Source of the DNA: Diaporthe sp. PMI_573
Taxonomy: Eukaryota > Ascomycota > Sordariomycetes > Diaporthales > Diaporthaceae
NCBI GenBank assembly: GCA_021399435.1
Contig: JAJTUP010000044.1
Location: 186,001 to 250,000, forward strand
Direction of reading: 5' to 3'
Length of the DNA: 64,000 nt
In this document: positions 10,650 through 20,600 of the stretch, piece after piece
How the letters are laid out: every line of letters starts with the position of its first letter
Numbering within the stretch: position 1 is the stretch's first letter
Translations under genes and position numbers: made by a program
The notes under the pieces: generated by a model
What the model saw: the letters and a program-made list of their open reading frames with translations, nothing else
Databases searched by the model: none
Told to the model about the DNA's origin: nothing

Positions 10650-11017
10650 CTTCAGCTTAGACTTGTAGCAACGCTTCTACCATCTGGTAAGATGCAAACT
10701 CACAAGAATATGTGGACTAGCAGCCAAAAGTAATCTGATCGAAACTCAGACCAAAGATAGCAAAGGCCTATAGACCCTGCTGAATAATAAATACTAGCAA
10801 TGACGATTAAAGGTGTATTTCCTATTGTCTGTACAGCGATTGAGCCATCGAAGACATGTGACTTCTTCAAGGAAGTGAAGGTGCGTGGGAAAATGAAGAA
10901 ACCGGTAAGCATCGTCCATGGTGATGCGGCAGCGGCAACATTATACCAAATGGGAACCTCATGAGAGTGGTCGCACGGCAAGTGACGGACAGTGTCCGTT
11001 TCCTGCAACGTCTGCAA
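10650..11017 (-). CDS. Fungal multi-pass membrane protein, partial
   Basis: 105 open codons (11017-10700) hold three to four hydrophobic segments: WYNVAAAASPWTMLTGFFIF, then VQTIGNTPLIVIASIYY, then IGLCYLWS and YFWLLVHIFL. The frame ends exactly at a GTGAGT donor (10703), so a further exon downstream, towards 10640, is likely. The segment WTMLTGFFIFPRTFTSLKK resembles a fungal family of small four-helix membrane proteins of unknown function. An N-terminal hydrophilic exon may lie at 11040-11282. Confidence 0.45.
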
Positions 11018-11282
11018 GCAAATGACGCTAGCTGTGGACTTAGAGCCTAAACACCGGTGCGCCGAGTTTTTGGGAGCCCTTACCAGTGGTGAAAGGTGCC
11101 GGACCGTTCAGCGGAGCTCGCCGCATCTTTCGTTTCGGCTTTCCATTTCTTGAAGGAGGGTATCCCTTGAGCCTGTTGGTCTCCTGAAGTGCTTCTGTGG
11201 CCTGACTAATCTTCTCATTCAAGGCATACTCCAGCGTTCGTACCCCGCGCACACTCCCAGAGGGCCAGCCAGAGCAGGCCAT

Positions 11283-11901
11283 CCCAGAATTTATACCGGC
11301 ATGTCGGTTTCAGACTTTACTGAATTCGCTGCCTGGACCTCCGATTACATAGTAGTATCGGCGAAAGGCACCGCAGCACCGCTCAGGCCCATATGGCGCC
11401 CAAGTCAGGGCTGAGCCTCGCTCAGGCCAGCGTGCATCGAGATCCATGAGGGATGGGCAGGTCAGGTTATAAGATGGGTGGCTAGACGCACTGGAATCAC
11501 AATGTAGTTAGGTATCAATTGTAACATAGCACGGAATGTTCAGATCCTGATCTGCCCTCAAGCAATCTTTGCCCAGCATCTTCCCCTGACCTCTCGACAT
11601 AATATCCTGTTCCAAGCAAAGTCTTTCAGAAGCTGCATCAGAACCCTAAATAGGAGGTGGTAGAAACCCACTTGAATGGATACTTGTTTCGGTAGTTTCC
11701 CATGTGCGTACTATGCAGTACTTCGAAAATTTATCAAAGCACTCTACTGGCTTTTTAAAAGAGCTCACGTTTGTGTCCTTCGTAGTCAACTAGAAGGACG
11801 ACATAGAGTTCAGGCAGATCCAGATACGCAGTACCTTAATTTCATACATATTTATCTTTATGTCCTTTGTCAATCATCTAGCCTCTATAGTTAAAATAAG
11901 G
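11283..11901. other. Intergenic, nothing recognised
   Basis: No homologous frame, repeat or RNA could be supported. A fresh junction to gypsy sequence begins at 11902. Confidence 0.5.
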
Positions 11902-12083
11902 CTGTTTACCAAGCACGTTTGGAAATTATATGGCCTCCCCACGACAATTGTCTCTGACTGAGGCCCTCAATTTGTGTCTGAATTCTGGAAACACCTTATC
12001 CGCCGCCTGAAGATCTCCGCCACCCTGTCGACCGCTTACCACCCTGAGACTGACGGACAGACTGAGCGCATGAACGCCGCCTA
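11902..12083 (+). mobile_element. Ty3/gypsy integrase core fragment
   Basis: Plus-strand translation reads LFTKHVWKLYGLPTTIVSD, stop, [16 protein letters not shown], then [16 protein letters not shown]. These are the chromoviral integrase core motifs around the second Asp and the catalytic Glu (QTE). The stop codon replaces the usual Arg (CGA to TGA), a C-to-T change. The fragment is only 60 codons and ends abruptly against SET-domain sequence. Confidence 0.8.
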
Positions 12084-12330
12084 GAAATTTGAATATTGAC
12101 CAGCTTTTTTCCTCCCTTGTCGTGCTCAGAAGCGTGGTTAATGTAGCGGCTGAGATTGCCATATATGGCCGCGTCTACCCAGATGTCTTCGTAGTCCAGG
12201 AGCGTGAACAAGTAACTGCTGTGTCTGGAGTCGTCGAAAACGTCGCCGCGTCGTGCTTCTCGACGGACACCTCGTCGTGCGAGATCAATTCCCCAGCGGG
12301 ATGAGCTCTAAAGCATCATCATAAGCAAGG
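12084..12330 (-). pseudogene. SET-domain methyltransferase fragment
   Basis: The minus strand encodes RRGDVFDDSRHSSYLFTLLD, then WVDAAIYGNLSRYINHAS, then EHDKGGKKLVNIQ. The GNLSRYINHAS block matches the SET-domain cofactor-binding motif (GNxxRFINHSC). Upstream, PAGELISHDEVSVEK in a neighbouring frame matches the preceding SET strand, so one frameshift lies at about 12250. The C-terminal NYG motif and post-SET cysteines are replaced by the gypsy scrap at 12083. Not functional. Confidence 0.7.
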
Positions 12331-13214
12331 TTAACGGTAAGGAAGCTATCACTGATAACGAAATATCCTAAGTAACCAGTTTTTATAATGCATGATTAAA
12401 CAAGAATATATAGCTAGCTTTATAGAACTAGGTCGAGATTAAGCTATATATAAGTTAGCAAGATATAGCTAATTTCCTCTATAAGTAATACTGTCTGACT
12501 GCGGGACTGATGACGGTGTGTCCCCTTGGAGCTGATTTTAGAGTTCAAATACTCGCACCCAAAATACAGTAAAAGGGTCTCTTCGTTTAAGCATAAAAAC
12601 CACCCAGTAACCACTCCCCAGGAGGCGCTAAGAATATACTGCTGTATTTTTCAATGTACTTTTAGAAATGCATGGCACGGCGGACATGGAAAAGGCCCCA
12701 CGGAACCAAAAAAAACGAAGACACGTTCGACGGCTATGAACCAATGGAATCAGCTCGGACGCGATGCCACGGCAACCGCGACGCGATGTGGTGTGCAACA
12801 ACAAAAGAAGGAGGCTGGCAACGGCTGCGGAGCTAAACACGATTGGTCGATGGTGTTCTTGGCCCGGGATGTTTACCCCAGAAAGACGGGAAGCTCCGCC
12901 ATCCAGAAGGATGACCGGGATCATTGGCAGGGCTGCCTGGATGGAAGCTCGGCGATTGACATCGTATTCAATGCTACGCAGGAAACCATGTCTCGGACTA
13001 GGCACAGGTCAAATGCGCTCCCTCGAGCAAACCGGTGGACTATGCGAACCACATGGGCACTTAAATACTCTGCTGTTTACTCCTCGCACCTAGAAGTTGG
13101 CTTCTCCCTCGATCGGTCTTTTGTTCTTTTCCATCCATTCAGCTAGCCTTCCTACCGTCGAAAAAACATCCTCAGACACTCAGACGACACTACAACTCAA
13201 ACTCGGGTGCCAAA
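12331..13214. other. Long gap, no gene supported
   Basis: 12360-12490 is AT-rich with repeated TATAGCTA-like motifs, possibly RIP-altered DNA. 12526-13146 carries overlapping frames on both strands with no recognisable protein. It could contain the promoter of the fragment starting at 13215. Confidence 0.4.
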
Positions 13215-13590
13215 ATGGGGAGTGATTCGGAGGATAGTTCACTCTCCGAGTACGAACAACCAAGCGAAGACGAAGCTAACTTCCGACAAACTCTCCTCGA
13301 GCGCATCGACGAAATTCAAACGACAGGATCCTTTGCAACTGGCAATGTTCTTGATTCCTGCCCAATCCCAGGCATTTGCGTGGATGGCGGCGAGCCTATC
13401 GCCCTACCGCTGTCGGAAGAGGCAGCTCAAAACCTAGCCAGCAAAAGTGACAAGGCACCCTTTGGCAAGCGCAGAAGAACACTAGTGGACGAGACGGTGA
13501 GAAAGACGCTGCAGATTAGCGCAGAGAGAATCAGCTTCCAGAACCCACAATGGGACGGTTTTGTCAACAAACTTCAGGACAGGATTAGTA
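13215..13590 (+). pseudogene. N-terminal fragment of a fungal dioxygenase-like protein
   Basis: Starts with an acidic leader (MGSDSEDSSLSEYEQPSEDE). It continues with TTGSFATGNVLDSCPIPGI, IALPLSEEAAQNL, APFGKRRRTLVDETVRKTL and NPQWDGFVNKLQDRI. I associate this block with the N-terminal part of a large fungal family whose later part contains a prolyl-4-hydroxylase-type 2-oxoglutarate/Fe(II) domain. That assignment is from memory. Here the HxD...H iron-binding part is missing: after residue 125 the sequence switches to a Skp1-like piece. Confidence 0.5.
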
Positions 13591-13692
13591 CTTTACGCAT
13601 ACACCTAACCTGTTCTAGAGAGGATCATTGAGTGGTACAGTAAATTGTACCGTACTGTACAGCCACCACCGAAACGACTAACGCAGAGCTAT
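13587..13692 (+). pseudogene. Skp1-like fragment, copy 1
   Basis: Shares TTAGTACTTTACGCAT and the following bases with the segment at 41143. Allowing one frame change it reads PVLERIIEWY, a 24-nt GTAC-rich insertion, then SHHRND. This matches the central part of Skp1 (VLKKVIEWC..HH.ND), the adaptor subunit of SCF ubiquitin ligases. Fused behind the dioxygenase-like fragment. No functional product is possible. Confidence 0.55.
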
Positions 13693-14073
13693 ATGCGTTT
13701 GGCTCAAGTTGAAGTTTGGACCTTCATAGAGGATCTCCGCAAGCAGATATCATTGACAGAGCAGGCAAAGAAGGACGTAAAGGTGAAGAAGACTGGGGTG
13801 TTGCGTTCTATCCACATGTTTCTAGGCGGCCTGATGGAAGCTACCGCAAAGGAGAAAGCCCTGCTGGAAATGAAGGAGAAAGACTACCAAGCTTGTGTCG
13901 AAAAGATTACTGAAATTGAGAAGTTTTGGGGAGAAAGTAAGATGGCTCGTCTTGCACACGAAAATGTACAGCAGGTACAAGCATGCGAGGGACTCAGGAA
14001 AGATATGGCCGTTAAGACAAGCAAAGTCGTCGAAGACCTCGATCATGGTATCAAAGAGCTCGAAAATACTTGA
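13645..14073 (+). CDS. Hypothetical coiled-coil protein segment
   Basis: A 142-codon open frame. Its last 100 residues are Lys/Glu-rich with heptad-like hydrophobic spacing (KKDVKVKKTGVLRSIH, ALLEMKEKDYQACVEKI, VVEDLDHGIKELENT). The internal ATG at 13693 is a plausible start, since the region before it overlaps the Skp1-like scrap in another frame. Family not recognised. It may be an exon of a larger gene or a chance open remnant. Confidence 0.3.
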   Translation: MYRTVQPPPKRLTQSYMRLAQVEVWTFIEDLRKQISLTEQAKKDVKVKKTGVLRSIHMFLGGLMEATAKEKALLEMKEKDYQACVEKITEIEKFWGESKMARLAHENVQQVQACEGLRKDMAVKTSKVVEDLDHGIKELENT

Positions 14074-14193
14074 AGCTTCGATGCTGCGGGAAGTTGGAGG
14101 AACGCGAGAACGAGAGCTAGGCCTATTCTAGCCCGAACGCCAACGAGGAGTTACTGTGTTTTTCGTATTCACGAGAGCACCGATGACGAAGAA

Positions 14194-14463
14194 GTGACTA
14201 CAACTGGGAATTGGCCTATTAGTCGTCGAAAAGCCTTGATACACCCAGAAATTCAAGCTGACAAGGAGAAACGCCGTGCTCAAAGAGAGCCGGTTTCTGA
14301 CGATGAGGTGCCCAAATCTGGGCCACATATCATGGACCTCGCTGACCCCCAATCTACGGCATCAGATCGACTCGAATTCAGGAAGATAGGCATCGCATTT
14401 GATGCCAAACAAGCCGAATTTGCCCTCGCACACTACCGGCGGCTCTCAATGTTCTACCTGTAA
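14194..14463 (+). other. Unassigned open frame of 89 codons
   Basis: Reads as a plausible C-terminal end (KALIHPEIQADKEKRRAQ, then DRLEFRKIGIAFDAKQAEFA), with charged, non-repetitive composition. No family recognised. Kept because the composition is protein-like and the stop precedes a G-rich linker. Confidence 0.2.
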
Positions 14464-14880
14464 TTGAGGAGCAGGGGGGGGAGCCAGGGAAAGAGTGAAA
14501 GGGATCTGAATTACATTGAGCCATGATGAATATACGAATTGGGTGAATAAGCCCATATAGCATGTCTCCGAGCGAGTTTTCAAATGGGAGCTGATTGATT
14601 GCTAAGGGTGTGTATTATAGCCTCGATCCTGTATGACAATCCTGCTCAAGACTTGTTTCAACCAAGATTGTTCACGAGTGGCGTTTGTCGTTCTTTCATC
14701 CCTGGACTGAGGACAACAGGGGCAAGGTAATTGGGGCCCTGGTTGAATGACGCGCGCATCCCACCTTCCAATATCGCCGCGAGCCCAGGCATCCTTTTGA
14801 AACTGGTGCCTACTGCTCCTGCATATTACGGCATGAGCACCGCGTCTTGGTACCACGGCAGTTTAGAATTAGCAGGCTGT
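14464..14880. other. Gap, possible remains of a transcription-factor gene
   Basis: The minus frame downstream of the Zn2Cys6 scrap stays partly open (to 14602) but has no recognisable domain. Confidence 0.3.
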
Positions 14881-14973
14881 GAAGATACATTCTTTTTTAA
14901 GTCGTCGACATCGCTCGCAATTTGGGCCCTGCCTGAGAACACATCTAGTCTTTCTTGTCCGACAGATTGCTTC
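14881..14973 (-). pseudogene. Zn2Cys6 DNA-binding domain fragment
   Basis: The minus strand encodes ICRTRKTRCVLRQGPNCERC followed by RRLKKECIF, the binuclear zinc-cluster signature of fungal transcription factors. Five of the six cysteines are present with the right spacing (CX6C, then CX2CX6C). The first cysteine, three residues before ICR, is replaced by Glu. Stops follow within ten codons. Broken start of a regulator gene. Confidence 0.6.
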
Positions 14974-15101
14974 AGTATAGGTGCTGCTTGATGTCTTTGA
15001 TGCGTTTGAGATTATATTTCAAACAACCGTAGTGTTTGAGCGGATTAAGTAAGGGATAAGCAAATGGTCTGGATTGTTCCGCTACTCCCTTTCTAATAAT
15101 G

Positions 15102-17454
15102 CTAACTACTTTGTGAAAGGACGACTGTCAGCTCTTGGGCGGAGAGTACTGCGACTGTCCAGGATGACAATTCGAGCGTGCCGAACATGATAATCGTTAT
15201 TCTAAAGCAACAGCGGTCCTGGGGCTGAAACGAATAAGTAAGCCATCCTGCAAACACGGCCCAATAGCCGAGATACACCAAAATCGGTCTCAAGTCTTTG
15301 ATGGCCGCATATTACGTATCGGCGGTATTACTACTTTTGGTGGAATAGATAGGCGCATTTCGCTCTGAAATGGTGGTGGCTGTGATTGTAAGCGATAGTT
15401 GATAAGATGCAAAATTTCAAAGGACTTACTGATAAAGAGCTGTCTGTTGCAGTTGGCTGGTACTGAATATCCTGTCCGTCTTCCCTCGGGGCTTTCTCGA
15501 TCTCTGGCGGTGGCAGTTCGAATACGCCGCCCTGTCGCCGCAGCCGTTTCTCTAGTAACGGCAAAAACGATAGACGTGGATCAAGCTCTGCAGGCTTAGC
15601 AAATTGATCAACGTTGAAACTAAGGAGTTTTTGTTGAGTTTGACTGTATATTTCACTATCCGCAGTCTCTGACACACAGATCGTAGAATAATCACTCTCT
15701 GACCTTTCGTCGATGTCCACAGGATGTCCTGTACTTATATCCTCTTTGCGCCATGTATATTTGATGGGTTGATTAGAAACTTGGACATAATTTGCGCAGT
15801 CTTCTTCAGCTGGATCTGATTCCGACATTTTCAAAAAGTGCCCAACAATATTAGCCATCACCAAAATGTGCGACAAAGTATTTGCTGGGACAGAAGGGTG
15901 TTCAATCTGGGTTTGCACCTCTTCAGACTGCAAAGCCATGTATGCGCTCAAATAAGGCTTACCTGCCCTCCATACTGGGCAGTTTACATCAAGCTGAGTA
16001 TTGTCGTTTGTGACGGCTTGATCTAGATCTGCCTGAACTCTATCTCGTCCCTCTAGCTTGAGGGTTCGAAATCCGAGATCATATGCTCTTTGTTGAAATC
16101 GCTGTACAACGCTACGCTGAACTTGTCCCACTAATCGACGGCCGTCCTTGCCACAAAGCGGGGATTCGTAGCTAAGCTCCGCGAAGTTCTGCAGTGCGAA
16201 TACGAGGAGTCTTGTGTACGCGAGGTAAAACGCGTGCTTGCCTAAATGATCGTGTGCATGGTGACACTCATCTCCACTCTCGCAAATATGTCCCTCGATT
16301 GGGTGGAAATGCCTTTTGAGCACATTCCTCAATGTCGGCTGGTTTCTGCGTCAGGATCGATCTGGCGCGACAAATTTCCAGATGGCCCTAACTGCGGGTG
16401 AAAAATACAGCATATCCTTGTGGAGCGTCTCGATGCTTGAAATACGCCGCTTTACTGTGCACACGCTCTGCTCTAGACTTTGTCGTTCTCCTTTGTCAGT
16501 AATTTCTGTGAAAACTTCGTTTGAGCGAAACAAGTCCCGGATTGCGGCAAGGTCCTCGTGATGAGTTGGAAAGAGTTTTTCCAGTCGACGAACAGTATCC
16601 ACATCGACAGCGTTAGCGAAAGCATCCACACCTAAGGTGATGAGATCCCACGTTTCATATACAAATCCGAGATAATGGATGATCTCTTCATCGCAATGCA
16701 AGGCCCTATGCTTATGCAAATTGCCAAGTTGTAGACCATCCCATAGACCGGGAAACCGGAGGAGTCTGTTTAATGCCTGCACAATCTCAGTTTTCCGCAA
16801 GAACTTTGTGAGGATGTCTTCCTTGCACTTGCTGATATGGCTTAGCCATCGCTTTCGATCTGTTTCTGCCGTGTCTGGGTTCAGTTGGATCTGACGATAA
16901 ACCTCACCGGCTGTATATGGCGCTTCAAATGAATAAGAACTCGCAACACTCTGGAGAGTCAAATGAAATCGGCTTTGTTCTGTGATCAGATCAAGTCAGC
17001 GGCTATGTCATTAACAAATGTTATGAGAGTTGCTATAACCTTCTTGCACTTGGCAACAATACAATCGTACTGTCCATTGGAACTCGGGCCCTAGCACTCG
17101 CTCCGCTGCTTTAGCGCGTTGTCGCCCGCCCCTGCAACGGAGTTTAATAGTGGTTGGGAGAGTTGGCGGATCTGCACTCCTCAAGGTGCCTGCAAGCACG
17201 GATTGTAACTTTTTATATGTGGCGTGATCAATATCAGCCAGAATTTGGTTGCGTAATATGTGCGGATGGCAACCGATATTTCGAAACAGGCGTTCTTTTT
17301 GCCTGATATTGTACTCTTTGGGTAATCGACCATCATTGAGAGACTTTGGGAAGGCGAGACAAGAAATGGGGGCTTTAACTACACCGACCAACCAAGGAGA
17401 AAGCAAATCCAAGTCCATCATAATGAAATATGAGCGACCGATACAGGAGTGCAC
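15102..17454 (-). pseudogene. DUF3723-family protein with in-frame stop
   Basis: Three blocks in one frame. Block 1 (17454-17011): LSPWLVGVVKAPISCLAFPK, RLFRNIGCHPHILRNQI, IKLRCRGGRQRAKAAERVLG. Block 2 (16962-16351): YTAGEVYRQIQ, DILTKFLRKTEIVQALNRLL, ending KFVAPDRS. Block 3 (16332-15331): LRNVLKRHFHPIEGHICESG, HHAHDHLGKHAFYLAYTRLL. These match fungal DUF3723 proteins of unknown function. A single TGA separates blocks 2 and 3 (probably CGA to TGA). Between blocks 1 and 2 a stop-containing stretch may be an intron, but no donor/acceptor pair of correct phase was found. A 3' intron (donor GTAAGT after DSSLS, acceptor TTTCAG) leads to a possible last exon at about 15331-15352. The hydrophobic frame at 15102-15293 may be further 3' coding sequence. 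Confidence 0.65.
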
Positions 17455-17870
17455 ATTAGAAGGGAGGGTAAAAAAGAGTAGAGATTTATTCGTCGAGGAC
17501 CTATTTAATCAATTCTATTGTCTTTATCTTTATACAGTATAAGGAATTGCGCTCGGGCTAAATTAGAATTAAGATATTGAAATTTCGGTCGGATCGACAG
17601 CATGCGTTGGCCCCAAGCTGCACAGGATTAATCAAAAGTACGCCTAATGTCAGATACGTCAGAGGCGAAAGTTGCCACCTGTTGCCACCTATTGCCACCT
17701 CTTGCCACGAGGCTTAGCAATCAGCTTCTAGCTGATTCTATACAGAAGAGAAAGGGTATATAAAGCTTGCCCTGAAACCTCAAGACAGAGCGGGCAGAAA
17801 CACAATACAAAAAATACAATTTTCACCCTAATATTTGACACCTAACGTTACATTTCTTAATAATAATTTC
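17455..17870. other. Gap with a decamer repeat, left flank of an LTR
   Basis: No gene; contains the 17671-17710 tandem repeat. Confidence 0.5.
17671..17710. repeat. 10-bp tandem repeat x4
   Basis: Four adjacent units of GTTGCCACCT with first-base and last-base variants. Confidence 0.85.
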
Positions 17871-18065
17871 TGTCAGATGTGACGGGTAGCCAAGAGGTGT
17901 GTGCCTGAGGCATCAATATGTCCGTCATGACAAAACCAGCCCCCCAACAGGAGGGGTCGCACTAGAGAACCAAGACAAGACATCATCACAATACACACAG
18001 TGACCACCCCATCAATTGGACCATAATTACACGTGCCATATACCTAAAAGGGTGATAATCTGACA
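17871..18065 (+). repeat. copia LTR (5' LTR of a truncated element)
   Basis: 195 bp beginning TGTCAGATGTGACGGG and ending GATAATCTGACA, so it has TGTCAGA/TCTGACA inverted ends. The same sequence occurs at 52647-52844 (same strand) and inverted at 52224-52417 and 57232-57424. A copia-type gag start follows 35 bp downstream, so this copy is in the 5'-LTR position. Confidence 0.9.
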
Positions 18066-18099
18066 ATTAAGAGTCTCACTGCCTCAAACCGATTCAAAC

Positions 18100-18303
18100 A
18101 TGGCAGATTACGTAAACACGAAGACCCTCAACGCGATACTAGCGAAACCAGGCGACTGGAACGATTGGCACCACGAATTCGAGCTCCAGGCCCAAACGTT
18201 TGGACTTGAATCCCATATAACGAATAAGACTTCCCTACTCCCTCAGCCGGAGATGCCGGATATTCGAAAGTATCAAGTTTTGGGCGCGTCTCCAGAGCCA
18301 TGA
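18100..18303 (+). pseudogene. copia gag N-terminal stub
   Basis: ATG at 18100 gives MADYVNTKTLNAILAKPGDW then WHHEFELQAQTFGLESHI, the typical start of a copia Gag (residues that precede the UBN2-like domain). Homology ends after about 60 codons at RKYQVLG, where unrelated sequence begins. It belongs to the LTR at 17871-18065; the rest of the element is missing. Confidence 0.7.
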
Positions 18304-19096
18304 CAAATTTGACACTGGTAGTTGTCTTTAAGCCCTGTTCCACCACAACGTTGGCAAGCGCCTGCCATCGAGTCTTGTATGAGGTCACGATTAATAATGT
18401 TGTATTCTGCTAGGAGTTAGCAACTTTTGATGCGAGAGCAAGAAGGAGCGACCGTCCTCACCATGCGTTGAATAAGACTCAGTCCTTTGTGGAATACCTT
18501 TCGAAGTTACGGGACACGCACCAAAGACAATGGAAGGTGGTGTGACGAGATCCATTTTCACAAAAAGGTTCAAGATGACTTGGCCAAAAATGAGGAGGGG
18601 GTGCTCATCCCCTTCGCCAGGAGATGGATAGCACCTCAATGGAAGCTCTACTCCATCACGGCAGAGCGCACAGAGGAAGGACGGTCGAGGCCACAACGTC
18701 GCAATTGTGCCAGCTTGGTCTGGCTTCAATCATGGACCTGTAGTGCGGAAAACCGCGGAGAAACTGGGAGACAGGGCTCCTAATAGTGTAACCAGTGCGT
18801 GTGAAAGCCTCAAACTGCTCATTTAGTCCGTTTGAATTGGCCACACTAAACTACCGGTCCGTCTAACTTGGCCACACTAAACTACCAGTCTGCCTAAAAT
18901 GCCCAAACTAAACTATTGGTCCGTCCGTCACCGTCACACTAGACCACAGTGCAAACTATGGTCTACACTAATAGTCCAAACATAAAAGATGGCTTGTGGC
19001 CCATCCCCGTACCTGCCTCCAAGCTTCCCAATGCCATTGTCGAATTGTCTCACCGCGCTATGAAACGATGTTTCTTATCGCCGAAGGGATGAGAAT
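18304..19096. other. Degraded sequence with a possible gag scrap and 31-bp repeats
   Basis: 18410-18540 can be read on the plus strand as ARRSDRPHHALNKTQSFVEY and onward, similar in style to a retroelement Gag helix, but stops surround it. 18837-18930 holds tandem repeats. Nothing else. Confidence 0.3.
18837..18930. repeat. 31-bp tandem repeat x3
   Basis: Three adjacent diverged units starting TTGGCCACACTAAACTACCG; the third is the most diverged. Confidence 0.75.
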
Positions 19097-19994
19097 CTAT
19101 AATACACTGCCAATTTTGTAAAAGCGCCACCAGTAATCCCAAACCGGGTTCGAAGTCGCATGGAAGGTACCGAATGTAGGCAGGAAAGGCACAGGTGTCG
19201 CTGGGCCTTGCGCACTATATTCACCGTACAGGAAGTTTTCCTGAGCCGCCAAATAAAGGGTTTCATCGACGTTATAGTATCGCAAATAATTGTAGGCGCC
19301 TGTATGTTGGACTTCTGAGTGACCATCCACCGCCGTTGGGGACAAGTCGCTCACGTAGCTGAACCTATTCAGAGAATCTAGAAAAAGTATTGTTAGCCTA
19401 TCTTTTTCTGGATAGCCAAATGGTTACTGCATCTGATGAACAGTGGATTTGCATACCAGTTCTGCCTGCATACCGCAAACAGCTATTATGGTGTGCCATA
19501 TAGTCAAATGGGCCGTCTTTATGGGCAGAGCCATGAATGCTCCGTACATAGAAATCCGTTGACTGGACCGACCCAACTGGATGAGTTGCACTTAGACAGA
19601 ATAGATCAGGCTCCTGTGCAAGTAGAACTTGGGGATGAAACTGCCACACATCCACGGTCTGGTCGAAATCAGCAGCTTCAGTGGGCTCAGGGTACTCAGG
19701 AAAAGGATTGACGAGATCGTGTTGCTGATCATCATTCGATGATGGAGATATGTCTTCAACCCCCGAAGCTACCCTTTGAGCCATAACACAAGGACCAGAG
19801 ACAGCATTGTAATCGACATGAGCAGCCACTGCCTCTTTCTTTGGCCCAGGGGCAATGGGTTGAGCGCCTGAATTAGCAAGCGGATACTGTTGCATGTCGA
19901 TGTAATTTGGGGGTGCTATGCTTAAACCAGAGCCGGGTTCAGCATAGGTAGAAAGATAAGGACGTTCCTTTGTCGTGGTGATCCTTCGAGGCAC
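19097..19994 (-). CDS. Unknown two-exon gene
   Basis: Exons 19994-19457 and 19377-19097 join across a 79-nt intron (donor GTATGC, acceptor TTTTTCTAG) in phase 1. This gives 272 codons from the first in-frame codon. Exon 1 is Pro/Ala/Gln-rich (YIDMQQYPLANSGAQPIAPG, PSSNDDQQHDLVNPFPEYPE). Exon 2 is aromatic-rich (NYLRYYNVDETLYLAAQENF, SNPVWDYWWRFYKIG). The first codon is GTG just after a CAG acceptor, so earlier exons probably exist: frames at 20049-20258 and 20268-20501 have the right orientation. No family recognised. Confidence 0.45.
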
Positions 19995-20048
19995 CTGCCA
20001 GAGAAATAATCCAACCCCGCCCGAAACGCAGATATATAATGGTTTTTA

Positions 20049-20501
20049 CTACCATATTTCGACAGCCTTCTTCTCGCCCAAAAAATGCACTGGTTCAGGC
20101 GGGCCTGTTCTCGTCGCCAGCATTGTTACACAAACCATTCTGTTGCCTATCTTTCCCCTGCCCGCAGCAAAATAAGCAGGGGCGGCTTCCTGCAGAGCGC
20201 AAATTGATTGGGTAGAAGGTTTCGGAAAAGCACACTGCATGAACACCCAATGTCCCACTTAGTTAGTCTACGCGCGCACCACAACTACGAGGATGTGAGG
20301 AAAACCGATGTTGATGACAATCAAAAGAGAGGACAAATACCTTGCCCAAGCGCTAGACATCAACTTGGTTGCCGCAGTTAGAGCAGTTACCGGCAGCAAT
20401 TTCGAGCTTTTGAGAGTTTGCTTGTAGTTGTGAACAGGACCATATTGATCATAAATCGACTTGTCATCAAAATGAAGGCATGCATTTAGGACACTTCCCA
20501 A
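20049..20501 (-). other. Possible 5' exons of the unknown gene at 19.1-20.0 kb
   Basis: Two minus frames (MGSVLNACLHFDDKSIYDQY and onward at 20501-20268; MGHWVFMQCAFPKPSTQSIC and onward at 20258-20049) are separated by a GTATTT...CTAAG intron-like interval. The second could splice into 19994 through a GTAGTA donor. Phases do not all fit, so this is tentative. Confidence 0.25.
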
Positions 20502-20600
20502 AGATAGGCTACCTACTCATAGAGGTGTCTTTTAGGACATTGTAATCAATGGAACTTTTTGTTTAGACCGGAAGATTGGTGAAGGAGGGTTTGGCCTTAT

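Noticed and set aside
12526..13146. Plus-strand frame of 206 codons and overlapping minus frame
   Set aside because: No family on either strand; the residue composition is not protein-like.
17671..17710. CRISPR-like array
   Set aside because: Adjacent decamers without spacers in a eukaryotic context; the same holds for 44612-44680 and 43961-44022.
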